From NCBI GenBank assembly GCA_949291515.1, contig CASEVY010000008.1, positions 1-64,000 of the forward strand: a stretch of 64,000 nucleotides of DNA, read 5' to 3'. A model generated the notes under the pieces. That model ran no database searches. It saw nothing but the letters and a program-made list of their open reading frames with translations, and had not been told where the DNA came from. The position numbers and the translations under genes are program-made. Within the stretch, counting starts at the first letter, position 1. Every line of letters begins with the position of its first letter. Of this stretch, positions 7,925-17,500 are shown piece by piece. Source of the DNA: an uncultured bacterium. Lineage in GTDB: Bacteria; Elusimicrobiota; Elusimicrobia; Elusimicrobiales; Elusimicrobiaceae.

Positions 7925-8950
7925 ATGCAAAGTTTAAAGCCGTATTTGTTGGATTTTCTGTGCGCCGCTTTGATAACGGCGTTTTCTTTGCCGTTTTTAA
8001 GAAAACTTACCGCCAAATATCTTAAGGACAAACCCACTGCGATAAAAACGCATAAGGGCGTAATATCCACGGCAGGGGGCACCGCTTTGGCTTTGGGGTT
8101 CTTTTCCGCTTTGGCGGCGGTAAGATTTACTACGGATTTCCCAAGCGGGACCTTACGCAATTTAAGGGGCATATTTATAGGCGGAACGATAATTTATCTG
8201 CTTGGCTTAATCGACGACGTCAAAAAACCGCTCGGTCTAAGTCCGTATATCCGCCTTGTTATACAGGCCTTAGCGGCCGCCGCACTGATACATTACGGCA
8301 TATCGGTACAATTTACCGCCCAGCCCTTGGGATATATTTTGACGGTTCTTTGGGTGGTCGGGGTAACCAACGCTTTTAACCTTATAGACATTATGGACGG
8401 CCTTGCGATAAGCCAAGCCTTATTGGCGGCTTTGGCTTTTACGGTAATTTCATTGCCGTCGGAATATATTTACGTAAACTTCGCGGCCTGCGCTTTATTG
8501 GGCGCGGCGGCGGCGTTTTGGCCGTATAACCATTCAAAGCGGCTAAAGACTTTTTTGGGCGACAGCGGCAGCACTTTGCTGGGCTTTTTGCTTGCCGCGC
8601 TTTCTCTGGGGACGAGCTACTCAGCCCATAATCCGCTCGCCGTTTACGCACCGCTCTTGATACTTGCCGTACCTGTATTTAACACCGCGTTTGTTTCCGT
8701 TATAAGAATATCAAAAGGTATAAATCCGCTAAGCGCCACGCCGGACCACTTCCCGCTGCGTTTAAAAAGCATCGGGCTAAACGGTGGAAGCATACTTCTA
8801 ATATCGGCGGGCGCGGCTCTGTTACTGGACGCCGCCGCTTTGTATGTAACAAAAAGCGGGGCTCAAGCATCTTTAACAATATATGCGGCGGCGGCGCTTT
8901 TGCTCGCGGGCGCGGCGATATTTCTGGCGAGGATAAAAAATGCCTGTTAA
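7925..8950 (+). CDS. Undecaprenyl-phosphate sugar-1-phosphate transferase (TagO/WecA/MraY family)
   Basis: This 341-residue multi-spanning inner-membrane enzyme (about 11 helices) transfers a HexNAc-1-phosphate from a UDP-sugar to undecaprenyl phosphate, the first step of O-antigen, teichoic-acid-like or capsule synthesis. The family motifs are present: LIDDVKK (Mg-binding Asp pair), TNAFNLIDIMDGLA (N-x-x-N-x-x-D-x-x-D-G) and the cytosolic loop TPDHFPLRL carrying the His motif. The start at MQSLKPY was chosen over 7886, which would overlap the divergent lipoprotein gene. It overlaps the next gene by 11 bp. Confidence 0.93.
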   Translation: MQSLKPYLLDFLCAALITAFSLPFLRKLTAKYLKDKPTAIKTHKGVISTAGGTALALGFFSALAAVRFTTDFPSGTLRNLRGIFIGGTIIYLLGLIDDVKKPLGLSPYIRLVIQALAAAALIHYGISVQFTAQPLGYILTVLWVVGVTNAFNLIDIMDGLAISQALLAALAFTVISLPSEYIYVNFAACALLGAAAAFWPYNHSKRLKTFLGDSGSTLLGFLLAALSLGTSYSAHNPLAVYAPLLILAVPVFNTAFVSVIRISKGINPLSATPDHFPLRLKSIGLNGGSILLISAGAALLLDAAALYVTKSGAQASLTIYAAAALLLAGAAIFLARIKNAC

Positions 8951-10241
8951 AATAAAGATTATCGGTGCGGGCATCAGCGGACTGGCCTGCGCCTATTACC
9001 TGAAAAAATACCGTTCCAAAGCCGAAACGGCCATATACGAGGCCGAAGAGAAAATAGGCGGGCTCTGCGGCTCTTACGCGGAAAAAGGCTTCACTTTCGA
9101 TTACAGCGGACATTTGCTGCACCTTTCGACAAGGAACGGCAAAACTTTGGCGCGGAAACTGCTGGGGCAAAACCAAACGCAAATCAAGAGAAACGCTTTC
9201 GTGTTTTTCAAAGATAAGAAGATAGAATTTCCGTTCCAAAACAATCTGTTTCGCCTGGATAAAAATGATATTACTTTTTGCGTAAGCGAGGCGATAAAAG
9301 CCTACGGCGCGAAAGCCGCAGCTAAAAATTCATTCAAGGATTGGGCTTTGGCTTTATACGGCAAAGGAATTTGCGGATATTTTATGTTCCCCTACAACTC
9401 AAAATTGTGGAAGTTCCCGCTTGAAAAGTTAACTTCCCAATGGTGCGGCAAGTTTATCCCAGCTTACACTCTTGAGGATATTATCAAAGGCGCCTACTTA
9501 AAAAGAAACAAAAGAACCGGCTATAACAGTACTTTTTATTATCCAAAGAGCGGCGGCTGCGGCGCGATATGCTCGGCCTTGGCGCAAGGATTGGACAACA
9601 TCAATTTAAATTCCGCCGTAACAGCCATAGATTTTAAAAATAAAACTTTCAAGGCGGGCGGCAAAAACGTAAAATACGACACACTTATAAGCACAATGCC
9701 GCTGCCCGCTTTGGGCAAAGCGCTAAAAGGATTGCCCACCGATATAAAAAAGGCTTTCAAAGAACTTAAACACAACAGCCTTTACGTGCTTAATATAGCT
9801 TTTAAAGGCAAAGCGCCGAAAGGACATTGGTTCTATTTTCCCGAAGACAAATATCCGTTTTACAGGGTGGGCGTACAATCCTCTTTTTCAAAAAACTCCG
9901 CGCCAAAAGGCTGCTTCAGCCTTTATGTGGAATTTTCCCTAAAGCAAAACGGCAAGGCCGATTTGGCGGAACTTAAAAAACAGACTTTATCGCGCTTGAA
10001 AGAGCTTGCCTTCATAAATGATAAGACCGAAATTATAACCGAAAAATGGCACCATATCCGTTACGGCTACCCGATATACGACGGCAAATACGCCAAAGCC
10101 AGGGCTATTATCCTTGATTATCTGGCTAAACAAGATATATACTTACTTGGCAGGTACGGCGCTTGGGAGTATTCGTTTATGGAGAAATCCCTGCTTGACG
10201 CCGCCGCATTAGCCAAAACGATAGCGAAGGTATCAAAATGA
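8940..10241 (+). CDS. FAD-dependent amine-oxidase-like oxidoreductase
   Basis: The 433-residue product has an N-terminal Rossmann dinucleotide site GAGISGLACAYYL (9-21), the acidic residue of EAEEKIGG, and the following GGLCGSY loop typical of the amine oxidase/protoporphyrinogen oxidase superfamily. The His/Phe-rich FDYSGHLLHLS stretch and the PYNSKLWKFPLEKL region resemble the UDP-galactopyranose mutase-like branch found in polysaccharide clusters. The C-terminal motif LGRYGAWEY holds the last FAD-binding turn. The substrate is unknown. Placement after a TagO-like gene suggests a sugar-nucleotide or lipid-carrier-linked role. It overlaps the next gene by ATGA. Confidence 0.85.
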   Translation: MPVKIKIIGAGISGLACAYYLKKYRSKAETAIYEAEEKIGGLCGSYAEKGFTFDYSGHLLHLSTRNGKTLARKLLGQNQTQIKRNAFVFFKDKKIEFPFQNNLFRLDKNDITFCVSEAIKAYGAKAAAKNSFKDWALALYGKGICGYFMFPYNSKLWKFPLEKLTSQWCGKFIPAYTLEDIIKGAYLKRNKRTGYNSTFYYPKSGGCGAICSALAQGLDNINLNSAVTAIDFKNKTFKAGGKNVKYDTLISTMPLPALGKALKGLPTDIKKAFKELKHNSLYVLNIAFKGKAPKGHWFYFPEDKYPFYRVGVQSSFSKNSAPKGCFSLYVEFSLKQNGKADLAELKKQTLSRLKELAFINDKTEIITEKWHHIRYGYPIYDGKYAKARAIILDYLAKQDIYLLGRYGAWEYSFMEKSLLDAAALAKTIAKVSK

Positions 10242-11368
10242 AGATTCTTATATACGGCGGCAGTTTCGACCCCGTCCACAAAGGGCATTACGCGATTTTA
10301 AAGGCGGCCATAAAACAGATACAGCCAGATAAGACGCATATATTTACGGCCTATCAATCGCCGTTCAAGGCGGCGCCGGCACTGCCGTTCAAACTAAGGA
10401 CGAAGATGGCGCGCGAGGCCTTGGGCGGTTTGGACGAGAATATAATTTTCGACGATTTCGAAAATCGGAACGGCCGGGTAACCTATACTTGGGAAACGAT
10501 AAAACGAGTAAAAGAACTCTATCCCGGGGCAAAAATTTATTTGCTTGTCGGGACGGACTGCCTAAACGATTTGCACAACTGGAAGAACAGCGCCTATATT
10601 TTCGACAATGCAATAATAGCCGCGGGCAAGCGCAAAGGCGTACAATTTGACACGAAAAAATTCGATTATATACTTTTGGACGGTACATTCCCGCTGGTTT
10701 CTTCCACACAGATAAGAATAGCCATACTTTGCAACGGCCTTCTGCCCAACAATATATTGCCGCAGACGGCCAAAGCTATAGAGGATCAAAACCTATACGG
10801 CCTAAAGATACACAAATGGCTGCAGGAAAATCTGCGCCCCAACAGATATTTACACGTAAAGATGGTGGCGCAGGGCGCGGTGGAACTTTCAAAAATATAC
10901 GGCGCAAAAGCCGAAGATATGGCGCTGGCGGCGATACTGCACGATTCGGCAAAATGTATGAGCAATCAAGAACTGGCCGATTATGCCGTAAAAAACAGAC
11001 TGAAGGTCGAGGGGCTTAAGGACATTGTCAAATACAGCCCGGCCTTGCTCCACGCAGACGTTTCGGCCGATTTGGCTAAAAAAATATTCAAAATAAGAAA
11101 GGCGGAAGTGCTAAACGCCATAAAATTCCATACTCTGGGCCGCCTTAATATGAGCTTGGAAGAAAAAATACTTTTTATAGCCGATATGTCCAGCAAGGAC
11201 AGAAGATACGCCGAAGCCAGAAAAGTTTATCAGGAAGCGCAAAAATCTTTGGACGAAGGCCTAAAAGAGGCTTTGCGGGTAAAATTGCTTTTTACCATAG
11301 GTACGGACAAATGGCTTGCGGGCGCGGGTATTAAATTATGGAACGAGATTATCTCAAAAAGCAACTGA
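10238..11368 (+). CDS. nadD: Bifunctional NadD-YqeK fusion: nicotinate-mononucleotide adenylyltransferase plus HD hydrolase
   Basis: Of 376 residues, 1-190 form the nucleotidyltransferase with GGSFDPVHKGH (7-17) and the late SSTQIR signature. It makes deamido-NAD from NaMN and ATP. Residues about 200-376 form a YqeK-type HD domain. A conserved H sits in RYLHVKMVAQGA, the H-D pair in AAILHDSAK (near 235), then LLHADVSA and the KFHTLG and IADMSSKDR motifs. YqeK proteins hydrolyse diadenosine tetraphosphate symmetrically. In most genomes nadD and yqeK are adjacent separate genes. Here they are in one frame without interruption. ATGA overlap with the upstream gene and 31-bp overlap with the next. 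Confidence 0.93.
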   Translation: MKILIYGGSFDPVHKGHYAILKAAIKQIQPDKTHIFTAYQSPFKAAPALPFKLRTKMAREALGGLDENIIFDDFENRNGRVTYTWETIKRVKELYPGAKIYLLVGTDCLNDLHNWKNSAYIFDNAIIAAGKRKGVQFDTKKFDYILLDGTFPLVSSTQIRIAILCNGLLPNNILPQTAKAIEDQNLYGLKIHKWLQENLRPNRYLHVKMVAQGAVELSKIYGAKAEDMALAAILHDSAKCMSNQELADYAVKNRLKVEGLKDIVKYSPALLHADVSADLAKKIFKIRKAEVLNAIKFHTLGRLNMSLEEKILFIADMSSKDRRYAEARKVYQEAQKSLDEGLKEALRVKLLFTIGTDKWLAGAGIKLWNEIISKSN

Positions 11369-12243
11369 AGTTAAGGCTCGTAATATACTGCGCCTTCGCC
11401 ATATTGTTATACGGCGCGGCGGCGCAATTCAACACCTCAGCTGGCGGGCTAATAACGAGAAGCGACGAACCTGTCAAAGTACTGCTTTTGTCTTCCCCGC
11501 CGATATTTATAGCATATAACCCCAAATTCAAAAAAGCGGTGGTAAACAATCTGCCCAATACAAAAAAAACGCTAAGCGCGGAGGAAATACTGCGGCAAGC
11601 GAAAATAAATCAAGATAAAGTCATTATCGTAGATATCCGCCCGCAAAAAAGAATAGAATTTTGGGATAAATTTAAAAACAATCTGCAATCCTGGCAGAAG
11701 AAGCCGTATATAATATTCCAATATATTTACGCATACGTTAAGCTGAAATGCAAGGCAAAGACGGATTTGTCTTTTGGGGATTTTGTTCTCATCAGCACTG
11801 AACTTTCGACCTTGCAGCCTTCAGACTTCGCCGTTCAAAATCCTTTGGTCGACAAAATAATAAAAGGCCGCAAACAACAGGAAACGACAATAAACATAAC
11901 TACCGACATCAAGCCCAACCAAACGGCGAAAGGCCCGCTGATAATAGAGGTTTTAAACGCCTCCGGTAAAAACGGTCTGGCCGGTGAAGTTACAAAGTTC
12001 CTAAGAGAAAAAAATAACGGCGGGATATTGAACGTCGACGTAATAAATTATGGCAATTATCCCGAACTGTTGGAAAGAAGCCAAATCTTGGACAACAGTT
12101 CCCGCCTGTTGGACATACAGCAAACGGCCTATCAGTTGGGGCTGGAAAACCACGAAATATTTACACATCGGGACAAAAACTCGATATCCGATGTAAAAAT
12201 AGTGTTGGGAAAAGATTTCGTATTGCCAAAACGATATAAATAA
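11338..12243 (+). CDS. Membrane-anchored LytR C-terminal-domain protein
   Basis: The 301-residue product has one N-terminal membrane helix (LVIYCAFAILLYGAAAQF, about 14-31), a middle region of unknown fold, and a LytR_C-like domain from about 200 to 300 (IIEVLNASGKNGLAGEVTKFL, then NYGNYPE, DNSS and VKIVLGKDF). The catalytic LytR/CpsA/Psr phosphotransferase domain is absent. In other bacteria such LytR_C proteins also lie between nadD/yqeK and rsfS, as here. The role is probably in the envelope and is unproven. The start overlaps the NadD-YqeK end, and no clear ribosome site could be assigned. Confidence 0.8.
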   Translation: MERDYLKKQLKLRLVIYCAFAILLYGAAAQFNTSAGGLITRSDEPVKVLLLSSPPIFIAYNPKFKKAVVNNLPNTKKTLSAEEILRQAKINQDKVIIVDIRPQKRIEFWDKFKNNLQSWQKKPYIIFQYIYAYVKLKCKAKTDLSFGDFVLISTELSTLQPSDFAVQNPLVDKIIKGRKQQETTINITTDIKPNQTAKGPLIIEVLNASGKNGLAGEVTKFLREKNNGGILNVDVINYGNYPELLERSQILDNSSRLLDIQQTAYQLGLENHEIFTHRDKNSISDVKIVLGKDFVLPKRYK

Positions 12244-12290
12244 ATGCTAAACTCTATGGTGTGTATTAGAAAATAATAAGGAAAGCGAGT

Positions 12291-12869
12291 ATGGATAAAA
12301 AACAAGCCAAAGAACTGGTAATAAAAACCGCCCGTTTTATAGACGACAAAAAAGCGGAAGAAGTAAAAGTATACGATTTATGCGGGCTTTCGAGCCTGTG
12401 CGACTATATGATAATAGGTACGGCTACCTCTACGCCGCATCTGGACGCTTTGGATATGGACGCGGGTACAGAACTGAAGAAAGACGGCCTTTACAAAAAC
12501 AACCGCGACGGCGGACAAACCACTACTTGGCGGGTGTCGGACTACGGCGCTTTTATGATGCATATAATGACGAGGGCGGCAAGGGAATTTTACGCGCTTG
12601 ACAAAATCTTCAGCTTCGGCAAGGAAGTAAAATGGCAAAAGCCGAAAAAGACAGCCGAAAAATCCGCAAAGAAAACGGCCAAAAAAAGCGCAAAAAAAGC
12701 CGAAGCCCAAAAAACCGTAAAAACCGCGGCCAAAAAGACGGCTAAGAAAACAGTAAAGAAAGCGGCCGCCAAAACAGTAAAAAAGGCCTCAAAAACGGCT
12801 GTAAAGAAAACTGCAAAAACAGCGGCGAAAAAGGCAGTAAAGAAAACCGCAAAAAAATCCACTAAGTAG
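12291..12869 (+). CDS. rsfS: Ribosomal silencing factor RsfS with a Lys/Ala-rich tail
   Basis: Residues 1-115 are the RsfS/DUF143 domain (CDYMIIGTATST, TTTWRVSDYGAFMMHIMTRAAREFY), which binds ribosomal protein uL14 and blocks subunit joining in nutrient stress. Residues about 116-192 are an added tail made almost only of Lys, Ala and Thr in repeats like KKTAKKSAKKA, as in histone H1 or bacterial H1-like proteins. Family members are normally 105-130 residues. AAGGAAAG lies before the ATG. It stands in the usual nadD-rsfS neighbourhood. The tail may bind rRNA or DNA (inference). Confidence 0.93.
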   Translation: MDKKQAKELVIKTARFIDDKKAEEVKVYDLCGLSSLCDYMIIGTATSTPHLDALDMDAGTELKKDGLYKNNRDGGQTTTWRVSDYGAFMMHIMTRAAREFYALDKIFSFGKEVKWQKPKKTAEKSAKKTAKKSAKKAEAQKTVKTAAKKTAKKTVKKAAAKTVKKASKTAVKKTAKTAAKKAVKKTAKKSTK

Positions 12870-12881
12870 AAGGGAAAGAGA

Positions 12882-14477
12882 ATGCTCAGCAATTTAAGAA
12901 ACAAAATACAAGACAGATTGACGAAAGATCCTTACTTTGCGGAATTTGAAATTTTGCCGCAAGTGGAATTCGCCCCCCCTCCCAGCCATATCGATGCGGA
13001 CATCTCCCTTGTTTGGGCGATGGCCTGCGCCAAACAAATGAAAAAAAACCCTTTGGACATCGCCAAAAAAGCGGTAAAGGTTATTGAGCAACTCGAAGAA
13101 GTGGCGCAGTGCGATTTTTTGGCGCCGGGTTTTATCAATATAAAACTAAGCGACGCTTTCTTGGTGGAAGCCGCACGCGACAGACGCCTTAAAAACAGGG
13201 AAGCGGCAGGAACGCAAAGCAAAGAAAAAATACTTATAGAATTCGTTTCCGCCAATCCTACCGGGCCGCTGCACGTAGCCAGCGGGCGCGGCGCCAGCTT
13301 AGGCGACAGTTTGGTAAAAATACACCGCGCATTGGGCATAGCCTGCGACGCGGAGTATTACATTAACGACGCCGGCAATCAGGCTCAGCTGCTGGGCGAA
13401 TCTTTGAAAGCCAGAGCCCAAGGCAAAGAGCCTCCCGAAAACGGATATCACGGAGAATATCTTATCGACCTTGCAAAACGAATACCCGAAGGCCTGCCCG
13501 AAAGCGAATACGGCCGTTTCGCGATGGAAGAAATAATCAAAACCCAGCAGGAGGATATGAAAGCCTTCGACGTCGAATTTACACGCTGGTTCAGGGAAAG
13601 CGAACTGCATAAAGAGAAAGCCCTCGACAAAATTTTGGATTTGCTAAAAAAACAAAACAAAGTCTACGAAAAAGACGGAGCGGTATGGCTCGGCACCAGC
13701 GCCGACCACGACGATAAAGACCGCGTCTTGGTACGCGCCGACGGCAGACCGACTTATTTCCTGGCGGATATAGCCTACCATAAAAACAAATACGACAGAG
13801 GCTACACAAAACTGATAGACATCTTGGGCGCGGACCATCACGGTTACGTACCCAGAATGGAGGCGGCGGTAAAAGCCTTGGGCAAAGAGCCGCAGTCTTT
13901 TAAGGCGATAATACATCAGCTGGTACACCTTATAGAAAACGGCGAGAAGGTGAAAATGTCCAAAAGGGCCGGGACTTTCATCACTTTAAGGGATTTAACG
14001 CAAGACGTAGGACGCGACGCGTGCAGGTTTTTCTTTGCGGGCAGAACCCCAAACGCGCACCTTAACTTTGATCTGAACATAGCAAAGAAACGTACCAACG
14101 AAAACCCGGTATTTTACGTACAATACGTACACGCGAGAATATGTTCCATATTCAATACAGCCAAAGAAAAGGGCTTTGAACCCCTCGCAATGACCGAGCC
14201 GGAACATATATCCAAGCAGGAAAGAGCTCTGTTAAGCAAAATGCTGTGGTTCAAAAAGACTCTGGAAACCTGCGTAAAAGATTTAAGCCCGCATCATCTT
14301 ACTTCTTATCTTACTGAGCTGGCATCGCTGTTCCACGCATTCTACGACTCCAGCAGAGTAATAGACGAAGCCGACGAAAAAACTTCTCGTTCTCGTCTGT
14401 TTACCTGCCAACTGGTACAGGAACGCATAGCTAAAGGGCTTGAACTTATCGGGGTAAGCGCGCCGAAACATATGTAA
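12882..14477 (+). CDS. argS: Arginyl-tRNA synthetase
   Basis: This 531-residue class I synthetase charges tRNA-Arg. The N-terminal Arg-specific domain runs to about 110, followed by the signature SANPTGPLHVASGRGASLGD, the catalytic core with DAGNQAQLL, a clear KMSKRAGTF motif near 360, and the C-terminal anticodon-binding DALR domain ending with the usual GLELIGV segment. The second His of the HIGH motif is replaced (H-V-A-S). Ribosome site AAGGGAAAG before ATG. The gene starts 12 bp after rsfS and is probably co-transcribed. Confidence 0.96.
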   Translation: MLSNLRNKIQDRLTKDPYFAEFEILPQVEFAPPPSHIDADISLVWAMACAKQMKKNPLDIAKKAVKVIEQLEEVAQCDFLAPGFINIKLSDAFLVEAARDRRLKNREAAGTQSKEKILIEFVSANPTGPLHVASGRGASLGDSLVKIHRALGIACDAEYYINDAGNQAQLLGESLKARAQGKEPPENGYHGEYLIDLAKRIPEGLPESEYGRFAMEEIIKTQQEDMKAFDVEFTRWFRESELHKEKALDKILDLLKKQNKVYEKDGAVWLGTSADHDDKDRVLVRADGRPTYFLADIAYHKNKYDRGYTKLIDILGADHHGYVPRMEAAVKALGKEPQSFKAIIHQLVHLIENGEKVKMSKRAGTFITLRDLTQDVGRDACRFFFAGRTPNAHLNFDLNIAKKRTNENPVFYVQYVHARICSIFNTAKEKGFEPLAMTEPEHISKQERALLSKMLWFKKTLETCVKDLSPHHLTSYLTELASLFHAFYDSSRVIDEADEKTSRSRLFTCQLVQERIAKGLELIGVSAPKHM

Positions 14478-14543
14478 AAAGCGCAAACGATAAGCAGTTA
14501 ATTTGTAAGTGTTTTGTTAGTGTTTAAAATTATAGGAGAGATA

Positions 14544-17500
14544 ATGAGAAAACATCTAATTCTTTTTACCGCCTTGATAACGGCGGTTTTGGCTGTTTTT
14601 GCAACGGCTCCAGCTCTAAGAGCGCAAGCTCAGGAAGGAGAGCCGAAGGGGATCGAAATAGCCAATAAATACTTCGAAGACCGCTTGTATTCCAAAGCGA
14701 TCGAGGCTTATAAGCCGTTTCTGCAGTCTAAAGACAAGGACCTCAAATACGAGGCCGAACTAAAGACGGCAATAGCCTATGAGTACCAAAATAAATACGA
14801 TACTGCACTTAAACAAATATATTCCTATAAAGTGCCGACGGACAATCTGTGGAAGGCAAGATATTATTTGGTAAAACTTGCGATTCTCAACAACAATATC
14901 TATGAGGCGCCGGAAAACCAAGAAACCACCAACGACCCGACCAAATTCACTTTGGCTCAGAAAGAAAACGAGAAAACAAATATTCTTTCCAAACTGTGGG
15001 ATATGCGCAAAAAACTCGCCGATATGTCTTACGAAGACAGTAAAGATTATGTATTGAATTCATTCAGATACTACTCTTACGGCAATATACCTCAGACGGC
15101 GATTTCCCCCACTTTGTTTGATTATCTGGTCAATATATGGAAGCAATACGAAACAAAACCGCTGGAAGAAATCTACGAGCAAGCCTATAAAATAAAAGGC
15201 AAAGACCGCGCCACCGCCGCCGAGTTATGGCGTTTGGAACGCGTGGAAATGATACCCGTAGACTCAAGCGAATTCATCACTTTAAAAGCCAACTGGATGC
15301 AATATATATCCGGTATGACAAAAACCTATACCGACGCTTACGGCGTAAAGAAGTATATTTTCCAAGCGCAGGAGACTTTGCCTAAAACCAAAGCCGCCTA
15401 TGCCGCGGCGCAAGCCTTCAATAATTTGGAAATGTACGAAGACGCGGTAAAGACCTTGGACTACTGCACAACTTTGCCTCTCAATATCATTACGGACGCT
15501 TGTAAAAGCCTTAAAGAAGAAATTGCAGCCCCGCGCTTAGACTTCGGGGAAAATAAAATCAACGCCGCGCCCAATCAAGAATACGACCTTCAAGTCTATA
15601 CCAGAAATTTGGAAAAATTCTATATTCACATATTCCAAATTAATCCGACAAGAATAAAAAAACTTATCAGCGGCAAAGAAAAAGTCTATATCAAAGCAGC
15701 CGTTTTTAACGAATTGCTCTCCAGCAAACCGCTGCGCACGCTTGGCATATCCGTATCATATGACAAAAAATACGCCATACATGCCAGCAACATCGTGCTG
15801 CCAAAAGAAAAAAGCGGCTTTTACGTCATAACTCTCAGCGATGAAAAGCAATATTCCGTGGACAAATCGAAAAAAGAGGCAAACATTACTGATTTTATGC
15901 TTGTCAACTATACCGATTTGGCCCTTGCCAGCACAAGCTACGCCAAAGCCAAAAACCTTAAGGCTCAAACCAGCTTGGGCAACTTCTACAATATTTACGC
16001 TTTAGACGCAAAAACAGGCTTGCCCAAACAAGGCGTCAAACTGGAACCTAACACGGGCAAAGCGGTATATACCGGCAAAGACGGTTTAAGAACTTTTGCC
16101 CAAAACAATAAAGTAAAAGATTATAATCCTTTATCGATTTTTGCCAGCAAAAACGGCAATTACGCGATGCTCGACAGCTTATGGTTCGAAAAGCCAGAGC
16201 CCCAAAAGAATTATTTGGCTTTGAATACCAGCATGTCCATCTATAAAGCAGGCGATACCATAAAAGCCCAAATAACCGCGGCGGAATTGAAAGGCGCTTC
16301 GGGCTATCTTTTGGCCTCGGACAAAAACGTAAAGATATCTTTAAGAAGCCCCAATTATACCCTGTTGGAAGAAAAAACATTAAAGTTGGACGATATGGGA
16401 TCGGCCTCCTACACCTACCGCCTGCCCAAAGACGCAATGCTGGGCAATTATAATATCCAAGCGCAAATGGAAAACGCTTATGCCTCAAAGGGCGTCAGCG
16501 TGGAGGCTTTCAAAACGCCGACTTTTGAAGTCAACTTGCTGGACAATAAAGAAGCCGTCAAATTCGGCAATTCTTTCGAAGTAAAGGGTAATGCGGTATA
16601 TTATTACGGGCTTTATACGGCCGACGCTAAAGTCTCTTATACCGTAACGAAGGAAAACTTCTTTCCTATATTCTGGCGCGCTTCAAAACCGTTCAGTCCA
16701 AGGGAAGAGATAAAGGAAGGCACAACAACCACCGACAAAAACGGTGAATTTAAAATAACATTTACGCCGCAAAAAGACGATACCGCGGCTTTAAACCAAG
16801 CAATACCGGTAAGATATACCGTAAGCGTATACGTTACCGACAAAGCGGGTAATACTATACATAGCGAAAAGTCATATATAGCCAGCGCAAAAGAGAAATT
16901 CTTTGACATTCAATTAAGCAAGAACTTCTTACGCAGCGCGACGCAAAATCCGATAACGGTAAAGATGACCAATGTAAACGGCGAACCTTTAAAAGGAACA
17001 GCAACCGCGAGACTCTTTGAAGCGCAAGCGCCGGAAAAGTGGAACAAATACTCTGCCGACTTTGACAATCAGGTTAAAAAAGGCGAAATTATAAAAATAG
17101 ACAAGGTCGAATTTAAAGACGGCAATCCGGTACAATATATGGTTCCGCCTTTAAAAGAAGGCTTCTACATCCTTGAATTTACGCCGCAAGGCAGCGAGGA
17201 CAATGTATCGCAAAACGATACGATAACATTCCTGGTGGTTAATATGGATAATCCCTCCATATCGCTGCCGGAAAACACGACTCTGCCGGAAAACGACACT
17301 TATTATCCGGGAGAAACCGCCTATGTGCTTGTGTCCTCGCCAAAAGCACAGAGTAATAAATATATCGAGATTTACAAGGACGCTTTCTTGCTTAGCTCCA
17401 AAACTTTGACTAAGAAAGGCCCCGCGATATTGCAACTCCCGATAACTAAGGATTATCAAGGCGGAATTGCTCTCAGATGGTTCTCCGTATACGACTACAA

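Noticed and set aside
12636-12869. Lys/Ala tail of RsfS as a separate H1-like gene
   Set aside because: It is in frame with RsfS with no start or ribosome site of its own, so it was kept as a domain.
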